Below are positions 33,152-40,821 of a stretch of 47,263 bases of DNA, piece after piece. The number at the start of each line of letters is the position of its first letter. The first letter of the stretch is position 1. Position numbers and translations under genes: made by a program. Origin of the DNA: GCA-002780795 sp964545385 (GTDB taxonomy: Bacteria > Patescibacteriota > Microgenomatia > UBA1406 > GWC2-37-13); NCBI GenBank assembly GCA_964545385.1, contig CAZJFG010000005.1, positions 1 to 47,263 of the forward strand, read 5' to 3'. Under the pieces are notes generated by a model. It was not told the origin of the DNA. It saw nothing but the letters and a program-made list of their open reading frames with translations, and did not search any database.

Positions 33152-34933
33152 ATGCGTGTTGCTGACTACATTATTAATTATATTTTTAACAAAGGGGCAG
33201 ATACAATTTTCACTTTGGCTGGTGGAGGAGCAATGTTTTTAAATGATGCTGTTTTGCAAAATAAAAAAATCAAGTATATTTGTAACCATCATGAGCAGGC
33301 CTGTGCTATGGCTGCTGAAGCTTACGCCAAAACAAAAGAAGGAATTGGTGCGGTAATGGTAACGTCAGGTCCGGGTTCAACAAATACCATTACGGGCTTA
33401 CTTGAAGCTTATCAAAATTCAATTCCTGTTATTTTCTTATCAAGCCAGGCAAAAAAAAGTCAGATGATTGCTTTTTCAGGGGTAAAAAATTTAAGACAAT
33501 TTGGTATACAGGAAGTTGATATAATTCCTATCGTTAAACCTCTTACAAAATATGCTGCAATTGTTGAAAAACCTGAAAACATTAAATTCCATTTAGATAA
33601 AGCTTTCTTTGAAATGCTTTCTGGAAGACCTGGGCCAGTTTGGATTGATATACCTACAGATGTAGCTTCTTCTTCTTTACCAGAAAAATTAAATCATTTT
33701 TACAAACCAAAAAACATTAAGAATAATAAATTAGATTTACAAATTAAGAAGGCTTACGAACTAATTTTAAAATCAAAACAGCCACTAATTATCGCCGGTG
33801 GTGGAATTAAGTTGGCTCACGCAAGAAAAGAATTTAAGAAATTAATTTCTAAATGTAAAATTCCAGTAATTGTTCCTGATATGGGAATTGATTTACTTGA
33901 ATATAATAATCCATATTATATTGGACATGGAGGAACAAGAGGAGACCGTGCTGCTAACATTATTATCCAACACAGTGATCTTATTTTGGTTTTGGGAAGT
34001 CGTCTAGCTGTTCCGTTTACTGGTCATGAATATGAAAAATGGGCAAACAAAGCAAAAAAAATAGTCGTTGATATTGACCCAGATGAACATATAAAAAAAA
34101 CGATTAATATTGACTATTTTATTAAAGCCGACGTAAAGGAATTTATAAAAAAGCTTTCTTTTAAAACATTCTCCAATAATAAATTTAATTGGCTTAAAAA
34201 ATGTAATTTGATTAAAAAAGAATATGCTTTAAAATTTGCAACAATTTCTACTGCTAATTCAAATCATATAAACATGTACGACGCTGTAGGTGAAATTGTA
34301 AAACAATCTCAACCTGGCGATATATTTATTACAGATGCCGGTATTACCGCTTATGTAACTACGCAATCATTAAAAATAAAAAAGAATCAACGATTAATTT
34401 TACCCGGTGCAACATTAACCATGGGTTATAATCTTCCAGCGATTATTGGCGTTTGGGCAACCGATAAAAAAAGAAGAAGTATTTGTATAACCGGAGATGG
34501 ATCATTCCAAATGAATATTCATGAATTGCAGACAATTATCCACAATAAAATTCCTGCAAAAATATTCATTACTAATAATCAGGGATATCTGGCAATAAGA
34601 TCAACTCAAAAGAACTTTTTTTCGGGACGGTTGATAGGGGAAGGAAAACTTTCGGGAGTATCTTTCCCTGATAATAAAAAAATTGCTTATGCCTATGGAT
34701 TTAAATATTATAAAGCCGAAACAAAAAACCAATTAAAATCCGCAATAAGAAAAACATTAAGTATCAATAAACCTGTTATCTGTGATATTTTATTACCATA
34801 TTGGCAAGATACGATTATGATTTCTTCAAAAAAAAATGCTGACGGAAAAATTATCTCCTTACCACCCGATGAAATGTATCCTTTTCTCCCTGATGAAGAA
34901 ATAAAAAAAATTAAATCAAGTTTTCTTGATTAA
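33152..34933 (+). CDS. Thiamine-diphosphate enzyme, acetolactate-synthase-like (YerE candidate)
   Basis: A 593-residue protein of the acetolactate synthase/pyruvate decarboxylase superfamily. The catalytic Glu48 is in ICNHHEQACAMAAEAYAK, SGPGSTN follows, and the ThDP/Mg motif GDGSFQMN...NNQGY lies near 446-475. The C-terminal DEMYPFLPDEE resembles the ending of the subgroup found in polysaccharide loci. In the yersiniose pathway YerE adds an acetyl unit from pyruvate to C4 of CDP-3,6-dideoxy-4-ketoglucose. Presence beside rfbF, rfbG and rfbH makes this role likely; a simple amino-acid biosynthetic acetolactate synthase is less likely since no other ilv gene is seen. Confidence 0.85.
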   Translation: MRVADYIINYIFNKGADTIFTLAGGGAMFLNDAVLQNKKIKYICNHHEQACAMAAEAYAKTKEGIGAVMVTSGPGSTNTITGLLEAYQNSIPVIFLSSQAKKSQMIAFSGVKNLRQFGIQEVDIIPIVKPLTKYAAIVEKPENIKFHLDKAFFEMLSGRPGPVWIDIPTDVASSSLPEKLNHFYKPKNIKNNKLDLQIKKAYELILKSKQPLIIAGGGIKLAHARKEFKKLISKCKIPVIVPDMGIDLLEYNNPYYIGHGGTRGDRAANIIIQHSDLILVLGSRLAVPFTGHEYEKWANKAKKIVVDIDPDEHIKKTINIDYFIKADVKEFIKKLSFKTFSNNKFNWLKKCNLIKKEYALKFATISTANSNHINMYDAVGEIVKQSQPGDIFITDAGITAYVTTQSLKIKKNQRLILPGATLTMGYNLPAIIGVWATDKKRRSICITGDGSFQMNIHELQTIIHNKIPAKIFITNNQGYLAIRSTQKNFFSGRLIGEGKLSGVSFPDNKKIAYAYGFKYYKAETKNQLKSAIRKTLSINKPVICDILLPYWQDTIMISSKKNADGKIISLPPDEMYPFLPDEEIKKIKSSFLD

Positions 34934-35880
34934 TTTAGAGAATACCATCTCAATATTTTTTGTAGAACAGTTTTCATTCTGCTTTTTGGTTCCCAGCCAA
35001 GAGTTTTTTTAATTTTATGGTAATCTAATGATTGATAAGGAATTTCGTTTTTGGCGGTATTTAAAATCTTATATTCCACTTTTTTATTCAAAGTTTTTTC
35101 CACGAGTTTAATTAATTCCAGAACATTCAGTGTTTCTTTTGAGCCGAAATTAAATGCTTCGCCTTCGACTTTATTGATGTTTTTTGCCAAAAGAAGATAG
35201 CCGTTAACAACATCTTTGACATAAAGATAGTCGCGGATATACTTACCATTACTTCGTATTTCCAAAACCTTGTTTTTAGTCAATGCTCTCATAATACTTG
35301 GAATTATTCTTGAAAAATTCAAGTCGCCTTCGCCGTAGATATTCCCAAATCTGGTGACAATAACCGGTGTTTTGTAGGTTTTGTAGTAAGTTCTACTGAT
35401 AAGATCGGTTGCTGACTTTGATGTCTCATAAGGATGATCTCCTGATAGGGGATCGGTTTCTTTGTATTTGCCTTTTTTCAAATCACCATAAGCCTTATCC
35501 GATGAAGCCACAATTACTCCTTTAATATTTTTATTGAGACGGACAATTTCCAAAACGTTGATGGTACTTAAAACATTATTTTCCAAAGTTCCTTTTGGAT
35601 TATGATAAGCAACATCAACTAGAGACTGAGCTGCTAGATGAAAAATAAACTCGATTTGATTTCTTTTGATTAAGTCCTCTAATTTTTTGTAATTGCAAAT
35701 ATTAAGATTAATCACTTTTGTTTTTTTTTGAAGATCCTGAGTAAAAAAATACGATCTTTTATCAAAATTAATATCAACAACAACAACTTTTGCGTTTTCC
35801 TTTAGAAGTACTTCTACCAAATGTGAACCGACAAAACCTGTTCCTCCAGTAACAAGAATTTTTTTATTTTTTATGTCCAT
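34930..35880 (-). CDS. rfbG: CDP-glucose 4,6-dehydratase
   Basis: Extended SDR of about 316 residues making CDP-4-keto-6-deoxyglucose. TGGTGFVGSH near 12-21, SSDKAYG with the catalytic Asp-Lys, HPYETSKSATDL with YxxxK, and RFGNIYGEGDLNFSRIIP match the family. Two upstream Met codons exist (35889 and 35910); ATG 35880 is preferred as it directly precedes DIKNKKILVTGG, overlapping rfbF by 10 bases. Its stop interlocks with that of the ThDP enzyme gene on the other strand. Confidence 0.9.
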   Translation of the reverse strand: MDIKNKKILVTGGTGFVGSHLVEVLLKENAKVVVVDINFDKRSYFFTQDLQKKTKVINLNICNYKKLEDLIKRNQIEFIFHLAAQSLVDVAYHNPKGTLENNVLSTINVLEIVRLNKNIKGVIVASSDKAYGDLKKGKYKETDPLSGDHPYETSKSATDLISRTYYKTYKTPVIVTRFGNIYGEGDLNFSRIIPSIMRALTKNKVLEIRSNGKYIRDYLYVKDVVNGYLLLAKNINKVEGEAFNFGSKETLNVLELIKLVEKTLNKKVEYKILNTAKNEIPYQSLDYHKIKKTLGWEPKSRMKTVLQKILRWYSLN

Positions 35881-36650
35881 ACTTTCCATGGCACTTTTTT
35901 TGAGTGCCAAATTTTATTTAAATCTTCCACTTCTTTGTAAGTATCCATGCAAAACCAAAAACCTTTATGTTTATTGGCCGAAAGTTGTTTTTCTTTTGAA
36001 AGACGAACTAACGTCGGATGTTCTGTTTCACCTGGTTTCAAATAACTAAATACCCTTTTATCAAAAACCATATATCCGCCATTGACCCAGTCGGAAAGAA
36101 CCGGTTTTTCGACGAAATAATTAACTTTATTTTCTTTATTAACATTTACAAGACCAAATTTGGAACGGGGATGAACTAAGGTGATCGTTCCAATAGTCTT
36201 TTGTTTTTTGTGGAATTTCACGAGGTCAGCAATATTCATGTCGGTGACGCCATCACCATAGGTCACCATAAAATATTTGTCTTTTTTGGGAATATATTTC
36301 TGACAACGGAGGATCCGTTCACCCGGCATCGTTTCAAGACCGGTATCAACAAAAGTAATTTTAAAATGATCGACTTCAATCCTATCATGTAAATAAAATT
36401 TTGTTTTATGACTCCGTGTATCTAAAACAAAATCGGAAGTGAAGGCTTTTTGATTTAGAAAAAAATCTTTAATGTAGTCTGCTTTGTATCCAAGAGCCAG
36501 GATAAATTCATTGTAACCGTATGAGGCATAAATCTTCATGATGTGCCAAATAATCGGTTTATCGCCGATATAAACCATCGGCTTTGGCTTGAATTCCGTT
36601 TCTTCTTTAAGCCGGGTCCCAATTCCACCACAAAGAATAATGGTTTTCAT
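35871..36650 (-). CDS. rfbF: Glucose-1-phosphate cytidylyltransferase
   Basis: Makes CDP-glucose from glucose 1-phosphate and CTP, the entry to CDP-linked deoxy sugars. The 259-residue length is exactly typical. LCGGIGTRLKEETEFKPKPM (6-25), IIWHIMKIYASYG, VTYGDGVTD for the metal, and VNGGYMVF are diagnostic. Lies between the SDR gene at 36654 and rfbG in one minus-strand operon. Confidence 0.96.
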   Translation of the reverse strand: MKTIILCGGIGTRLKEETEFKPKPMVYIGDKPIIWHIMKIYASYGYNEFILALGYKADYIKDFFLNQKAFTSDFVLDTRSHKTKFYLHDRIEVDHFKITFVDTGLETMPGERILRCQKYIPKKDKYFMVTYGDGVTDMNIADLVKFHKKQKTIGTITLVHPRSKFGLVNVNKENKVNYFVEKPVLSDWVNGGYMVFDKRVFSYLKPGETEHPTLVRLSKEKQLSANKHKGFWFCMDTYKEVEDLNKIWHSKKVPWKVWT

Positions 36651-36653
36651 AAG

Positions 36654-37715
36654 TTAAAAAATTCTTTTAACTTTTTTTTGCAGTTGGACGACTTGGTCTA
36701 AGAGTTTCATCCATTCGATATTGTAATAACGTGGATTCATGTAATCGGTATAGTGATATTCTTCGATTTTGACAATCATATCTTTGATTGATTCTTCAAC
36801 CGAAATTTTTGGTTCCCAGTTTAAGACTTTTTTGATTTTTTCTCCGGAAATCCTGTAACTTCGGTCGCGGCGGAGAGAGTAGTCCACTTCGATTTTCGGG
36901 TCAACGCTTTTTAACTCTCGAAGAGCTTTCCTGATCCAATGAGCTAATTCCAAAACCCGGTAATTTTTGTAGACAAGATTAAACAGTTGACCGCAGACTT
37001 TTTCCCGTGGCGCCTCAATTGCCATAATATGAGCAAGTGCTACATCGTGGATATCGACCAAAGGCCGCCATTGTTCGCCTCCACAAAAAACATTTATTTG
37101 GTTATACGTCAGAGCATTTTTCAACATTGTGTTGACGACCAGATCGTAACGCATCCGCGGAGAAAATCCATATACTGTCCCCTGACGAAAAATAACAGGG
37201 CAGAAATCTTTGGACGCCAACTTCATCAGTTCTTGTTCGGCCTTATATTTTGAAACAGAGTAGGCTGCTTTTGGAGCAACCTTCGAATTTTCATCCTGTA
37301 AAAAATCTTCGGTCAAAAGCCCACGGTCGTAAATCGAAGCTGATGATGCAAAAGTAAATCTTTTAATACCATTCTCTTTACATAAAAGAGCAAATCTTTT
37401 AGTCGCAATTGTATTTATTTCCTCATTGGCCTTCGGATTGAATTCGGCCATCGGATCGTTGGAAAGACCGGCTTGGTGGATTACCGCAGTCACGCCTTTT
37501 AAGACGCTTTTATCCACATCTCGAATATCTGCCTGAACAATCTCCACCTCATCTTTTATTTTTTTGAGAGGTTCCATACCCCAATAAAAAGTGTCAAGAA
37601 GCCGAACTGTATAACCTTTGTCAAGAAGCTCGGCGCTAAGTACCGTGCCGATATATCCGCCGCCGCCTGTCACCAAGACTTTGCCGTTTAGACCGTTCTC
37701 ATTATTTTTTTCCAT
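36654..37715 (-). CDS. NAD(P)-dependent SDR sugar epimerase/dehydratase
   Basis: About 353 residues from ATG 37715. VTGGGGYIGTVLSAELL near 14-30 binds NAD, FASSASIYD provides the Ser, and AAYSVSKYKAEQ contains YxxxK. Similar SDRs appear in O-antigen loci, where they act as C4-ketoreductase or 4,6-dehydratase. Co-transcription with rfbF and rfbG points to the CDP-sugar pathway, but the reaction is unknown. A GTG start at 37730 is rejected because TATACT (37722-37727) lies inside that extension, 6 bases from ATG 37715. Confidence 0.8.
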   Translation of the reverse strand: MEKNNENGLNGKVLVTGGGGYIGTVLSAELLDKGYTVRLLDTFYWGMEPLKKIKDEVEIVQADIRDVDKSVLKGVTAVIHQAGLSNDPMAEFNPKANEEINTIATKRFALLCKENGIKRFTFASSASIYDRGLLTEDFLQDENSKVAPKAAYSVSKYKAEQELMKLASKDFCPVIFRQGTVYGFSPRMRYDLVVNTMLKNALTYNQINVFCGGEQWRPLVDIHDVALAHIMAIEAPREKVCGQLFNLVYKNYRVLELAHWIRKALRELKSVDPKIEVDYSLRRDRSYRISGEKIKKVLNWEPKISVEESIKDMIVKIEEYHYTDYMNPRYYNIEWMKLLDQVVQLQKKVKRIF

Positions 37716-37721
37716 GAGAAA

Positions 37722-37727
37722 AGTATA
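37722..37727 (-). promoter_or_regulatory. -10 box of the SDR-rfbF-rfbG operon
   Basis: Minus-strand TATACT ends 6 bases before ATG 37715, implying a leaderless or near-leaderless mRNA. The same hexamer and spacing precede rmlD. Confidence 0.5.
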
Positions 37728-37735
37728 CACAATCC

Positions 37736-37760
37736 AATTTGAAATTTAAAATTTAATTTA
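37736..37760. repeat. AT-rich AAATTTGAAATTT-type intergenic tract
   Basis: Short tract of alternating A and T runs of the same kind as 39811-39830 and 41841-41870, each just upstream of a minus-strand sugar gene. The rest of 37716-37862 shows no gene; around 37798-37820 there is a TTTAATATTAAATATTAAA palindrome. Confidence 0.35.
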
Positions 37761-37862
37761 TCCCTCGAAGTTTAAATAACGAAGTGGAAAATTTTTAATC
37801 AATATTTAATATTAAATATTAAAACAAAAACCCCAATCTGGAATTTTGTAGCCTATAGACCA

Positions 37863-37891
37863 TTGACAAGATTAGTTTTCCAAGTTATAAA
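37863..37891 (+). promoter_or_regulatory. Consensus-like promoter before the four-helix-bundle pseudogene
   Basis: TTGACA (37863-37868), a 17-base spacer and TATAAA (37886-37891) form the best two-box promoter in the window. Transcription would start about 20 bases before ATG 37918 and could continue into rmlC. Confidence 0.65.
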
Positions 37892-37896
37892 GTAAC

Positions 37897-38274
37897 AAGT
37901 TCATCAAGAAAAAAATTATGCAATTTACTAGATTTGAAGATATTATAGCTTGGGAAAAAGCCAAAGAATTAACAAACAATATTTATAAAATATTTAAAAA
38001 TAATCGTAATTATAGCTTTAAAGATCAAATACAAAGAGCCACTATTTCAATCATGAATAATATTTCTGAAGGTTATGAAAGAATGAACAACAAGGAATTT
38101 AGAAATTTCTTGTCAATTGCAAAAGGGTCTGTTGGAGAAGTAAGATCAATGCTATATATTGCGCGCGATTAAGATTATATTGATATAAAACAATTTAACT
38201 ACCTTTATTCGCTAACTCTTGAAATCGCTAGAATTCTATCAGGACTTATCAAAACTTTATAACTTGATAAACTT
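37897..38274. repeat. Imperfect inverted repeat flanking the four-helix-bundle pseudogene
   Basis: AAGTTCATCAAG (37897-37908) is complementary at 11 of 12 positions to CTTGATAAACTT (38263-38274). The pair encloses the pseudogene, as at the first four-helix-bundle locus. Confidence 0.4.
37918..38262 (+). pseudogene. Four-helix-bundle protein gene with a single premature stop
   Basis: Same S23/IVS family as the gene at 19111. The first 84 codons read FEDIIAWEKAKELTNNIY, DQIQRATISIMNNISEGYER and GSVGEVRSMLYIARD, then TAA at 38170-38172. The frame continues without shift as DYIDIKQFNYLYSL and ends ILSGLIKTL before a TAA at 38260-38262, which is the expected family C-terminus. The stop stands where the family usually has Leu, so a TTA to TAA change would explain it. 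An assembly error at one base is the alternative. Confidence 0.82.
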
Positions 38275-38288
38275 GATAAACTTGATAA
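38262..38288 (+). repeat. Perfect 9-bp tandem repeat, three copies
   Basis: ACTTGATAA three times, then ACTTAATTTAAG up to the rmlC start codon. It begins inside the stop codon of the pseudogene. Degenerate copies lie in coding sequence at 12978-13004 and 45379-45396. Confidence 0.8.
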
Positions 38289-38300
38289 ACTTAATTTAAG

Positions 38301-38909
38301 ATGAAGATCTTGGATATAAAATCATTAATCATCCCAGACGTTAAGGTGGTCCATTACCAAAGATTTGCCGACGGGCGGGGATACTTCACCGAAACTTTCC
38401 GGGAATCCGACCTGACAAAAATAATTCCGGATTTTAAGATAAAACAAGTTAACGAAAGCTTTTCCAAAAAAGGAGTTATTCGTGGACTGCACTTCCAATG
38501 GAATCCCTACATGGGAAAACTCGTCCGGGTAATTAGCGGAAAAATCATCGATTTTTTTCTCGACATAAGACTTGAGTCAAAAACCTTTGGTAAAATTTCA
38601 GGTTACGAACTTGGCGGCGATTTTGCCGATGATAAAAATACCTGGATCTGGATACCAGTCGGTTTTGCCCACGGTATTCTAGCCCTTGAAAACTCAACCA
38701 TTGAATATCTCTGTACCGGAGAATACAGCCCTACATGCGAGGCCGGTATCAACCCGCTATCGCCCGATATAAACTGGTCTGCGTGTGATCACGACGTCTT
38801 GAAAAAGTTTGAAGAAATGAAAAAGACAAATCTTACTCTTTCGGAAAAAGATCAGGAAGGATTAAGTTTAGCTCAGTGGAAAAAAGATGTCAGAGCGAAA
38901 AATTTCTAA
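38301..38909 (+). CDS. rmlC: dTDP-4-dehydrorhamnose 3,5-epimerase
   Basis: Cupin-fold epimerase in dTDP-L-rhamnose synthesis. 202 residues; YFTETFRESDL, IRGLHFQWNP with catalytic His64, DIRLESKTFGK, WIPVGFAHGIL and the Tyr in STIEYLCTGEYSP are all present. C-terminus is slightly longer than in E. coli (185). Convergent with rmlD with 4 bases between. The ATG follows the 9-bp repeat directly and has no clear Shine-Dalgarno site. rmlA and rmlB are not in this window. Confidence 0.93.
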   Translation: MKILDIKSLIIPDVKVVHYQRFADGRGYFTETFRESDLTKIIPDFKIKQVNESFSKKGVIRGLHFQWNPYMGKLVRVISGKIIDFFLDIRLESKTFGKISGYELGGDFADDKNTWIWIPVGFAHGILALENSTIEYLCTGEYSPTCEAGINPLSPDINWSACDHDVLKKFEEMKKTNLTLSEKDQEGLSLAQWKKDVRAKNF

Positions 38910-38913
38910 AAAT

Positions 38914-39789
38914 TTAGATATACTTTTTTTCCTCAAGATACAGCCTGAGGTTTTCTCTCCAATCTCGCATTTCATTCAGTCCCAGCTTTTTCAGTCTTCC
39001 ATTTTCCAAAACCGAGTAGTTTGGTCGCTTGGCACGAGTTTTGAAAACATTGGAAGAAACCGGCTCACATTTAACCTTCATATTCAAAAGTTCAAAAATG
39101 TAACAGGCAAACTCATACCAAGAACAGCTACCTTCTGAAGTCATATGATACAACCCGTATTTTTCCGTTTTCAAAAGAGTAAGTAAATTTTCCGCCAAGT
39201 TTTTTGTATAGGTCGGTGTACAAACCTGGTCGGAGACAACCTTCACCTCACCTTTTTCCCGACCCAGGCGGACCATTGTTTCGACAAAATTGCCTCCTTT
39301 ACCGGCCGATCCGACGACTCCATACAAACCACACGGTCGAATAATAAAATATTTTTCCAAAGTTAACTGAGTAACCATCTCGCCAGCCAATTTGGAAACG
39401 CCATAAGTGCTTGTCGGCCAAGGCCGATCCTCTTCGATATAGGGCGTATTTTTTTTTGTATCACTACCAAACACATAGTCTGTGGAAAAATAAACCAGAC
39501 GCCAGTCATTTTTGGCTGCAAGTTCGCTCAATGATTTTTCGGCAACGACATTGACCAAAAAAGCAGGAGTCGGATTATCTTCAATATCGTCAACCCGATG
39601 GAAAGCAGCCGTATTTATGACAGTATCCGGTTTTATTTCCTCAAGAACTTTTTTGGTAAGGTCAACGTTTGTAATGTCTATCTCTTTGGAAGTAAGGGAA
39701 ACTATTTCAAAATTTGTATCCTGACCAAAAACTTTGACAATATCCGTCCCAAGTTGACCGTTTGCACCAATAAGGGCGATTTTCTTCAT
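38914..39789 (-). CDS. rmlD: dTDP-4-dehydrorhamnose reductase
   Basis: NAD(P)H-dependent SDR making dTDP-L-rhamnose. About 291 residues from ATG 39789; the upstream extension is rejected because it contains the -10 box. LIGANGQLGTDI (6-17), NTAAFHRVDDIEDNP, YFSTDYVFGSD, YGVSKLAGE with YxxxK, and SDQVCTPTYTKNLAE are diagnostic. The usual Gly of the DQ.G.PT motif is Cys. Confidence 0.93.
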   Translation of the reverse strand: MKKIALIGANGQLGTDIVKVFGQDTNFEIVSLTSKEIDITNVDLTKKVLEEIKPDTVINTAAFHRVDDIEDNPTPAFLVNVVAEKSLSELAAKNDWRLVYFSTDYVFGSDTKKNTPYIEEDRPWPTSTYGVSKLAGEMVTQLTLEKYFIIRPCGLYGVVGSAGKGGNFVETMVRLGREKGEVKVVSDQVCTPTYTKNLAENLLTLLKTEKYGLYHMTSEGSCSWYEFACYIFELLNMKVKCEPVSSNVFKTRAKRPNYSVLENGRLKKLGLNEMRDWRENLRLYLEEKKYI

Positions 39790-39795
39790 AAACAA

Positions 39796-39801
39796 AGTAT
39801 A
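39796..39801 (-). promoter_or_regulatory. -10 box of rmlD
   Basis: Minus-strand TATACT ends 6 bases before ATG 39789, identical in hexamer and spacing to the element before the SDR gene at 37715. An AT-rich tract (39811-39830) lies just upstream. Confidence 0.5.
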
Positions 39802-39930
39802 CAAGATAAATTTATAATTTGAAATTTCAAAAGGTTTGCAATTGTTTTTATAATCTTAATTTGATTAAATTAGTAAATACGATTATTGATAAAGATATCA
39901 AAAAGAAGATAAAATTTATTTGGAAAATTG

Positions 39931-40263
39931 GTGAAAAAAGTCAATTTTAAAAACATTTCGGAAACTTTGGCTCATAATCAAGTAATCCGCAAGGCCCTTA
40001 TTAGGGTGGGGGACTGCCAATCAAAGCTCCAGACCGTAAATGACGCTTATCTTTTGCCCGGAGTAAGTTTTGATCTGCATATTCATAAAGATAGCGAAGA
40101 AGTTTATTATTTTTTGGAAGGGAAAGGAGAGATGAAAGTAAACAATAAAAAATTCTCGGTTTTCTCCGGTGACTGTATTTTAATAGAAGCCGGTGAAAAT
40201 CATGGTTTAAAAAATACCGGAAGTAAAAAACTCCGATTTATTACGATAAGAGTTTTGACTTGA
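39931..40263 (+). CDS. Small cupin-domain protein
   Basis: About 110 residues, one cupin barrel. The first motif is VSFDLHIHKDSEEVYYFLEGKG with His and Glu metal ligands, the second SGDCILIEAGENHGLKN. Such proteins act as sugar isomerases, epimerase-like enzymes or metal-binding regulators; function cannot be told. GTG 39931 is favoured over TTG 39928, with GGA about 6 bases upstream. The 3' end overlaps the convergent small gene by 23 bases. Confidence 0.75.
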   Translation: MKKVNFKNISETLAHNQVIRKALIRVGDCQSKLQTVNDAYLLPGVSFDLHIHKDSEEVYYFLEGKGEMKVNNKKFSVFSGDCILIEAGENHGLKNTGSKKLRFITIRVLT

Positions 40264-40483
40264 AAAAAGTGTATTGATCAAGAATTTTCTCCGCCCAGTA
40301 AAGTTGCTTTTTTTTTGATTTAAGAAGATCCGGGTTTTTTACTATTTGATCAATATGGAGTTTTTTGGAAGCTTTTTCCAAAAAAAATAAAGCAAGGCTG
40401 ACATTACCTTTTGCAAGAAAGAGCGCGCTTCGGTAAAGATTCCCCACAGCATCACCTTGAAAACTTTTTTTAATACCTGTCAT
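40241..40483 (-). CDS. Small helical protein of unknown function
   Basis: 80 residues, not recognised. It is mostly helical and basic (GNLYRSALFLAKGNVSLALF, FLEKASKKL, KKKQLYWAEKILDQY). Its ATG overlaps the stop of the DUF5674 gene by 4 bases, so the two are translationally coupled. The 3' end overlaps the cupin gene. Confidence 0.5.
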   Translation of the reverse strand: MTGIKKSFQGDAVGNLYRSALFLAKGNVSLALFFLEKASKKLHIDQIVKNPDLLKSKKKQLYWAEKILDQYTFFKSKLLS

Positions 40484-40812
40484 ACTAGAGGAATAAGTTC
40501 ACTAACGGTTTTAATAAATCTATTTCTTTTTTTCTGATCCAAAATCTCCATACTGTCGTTATTCAAAGGGGCTCTTATATTCAAAACAGCAGTACAGTCA
40601 ATATTCTTAGTCTTAAAATTTATTCCACCTCCCCAAATATTATCTTGGTTACTTCCGTTTTTTAAAAGAATTTCCTCTCCATCAGCATGAAGTTCGCAAC
40701 CTGCTACCAACTCTTTTTTTTCAATATCTACGGTAACTTTGATATATTCACCAAATTCTTCTTTTAATTGTTGAATTCCGCTTTGATTTAATCGTTCAGT
40801 AATGTATTTCAT
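40480..40812 (-). CDS. DUF5674 family protein
   Basis: 110 residues. VTVDIEKKELVAGCELHADG, ILLKNGSNQDNIWGGGINF and NIRAPLNNDSMEI match the conserved core of DUF5674, a small family common in Patescibacteria and of unknown function. It follows gmd by 9 bases on the same strand and is coupled to the 80-residue gene. Confidence 0.75.
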   Translation of the reverse strand: MKYITERLNQSGIQQLKEEFGEYIKVTVDIEKKELVAGCELHADGEEILLKNGSNQDNIWGGGINFKTKNIDCTAVLNIRAPLNNDSMEILDQKKRNRFIKTVSELIPLV

Positions 40813-40821
40813 TACTCCAAA

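Noticed and set aside
37798..37820. Replication origin or DnaA-type site in the AT-rich palindromic stretch
   Set aside because: No DnaA-box cluster is seen, and the AT palindrome is short and unremarkable in this composition.
37918..38172. An 84-residue functional short four-helix-bundle protein
   Set aside because: The missing last helix is encoded in frame right after the TAA, so loss by a point change is the simpler view.
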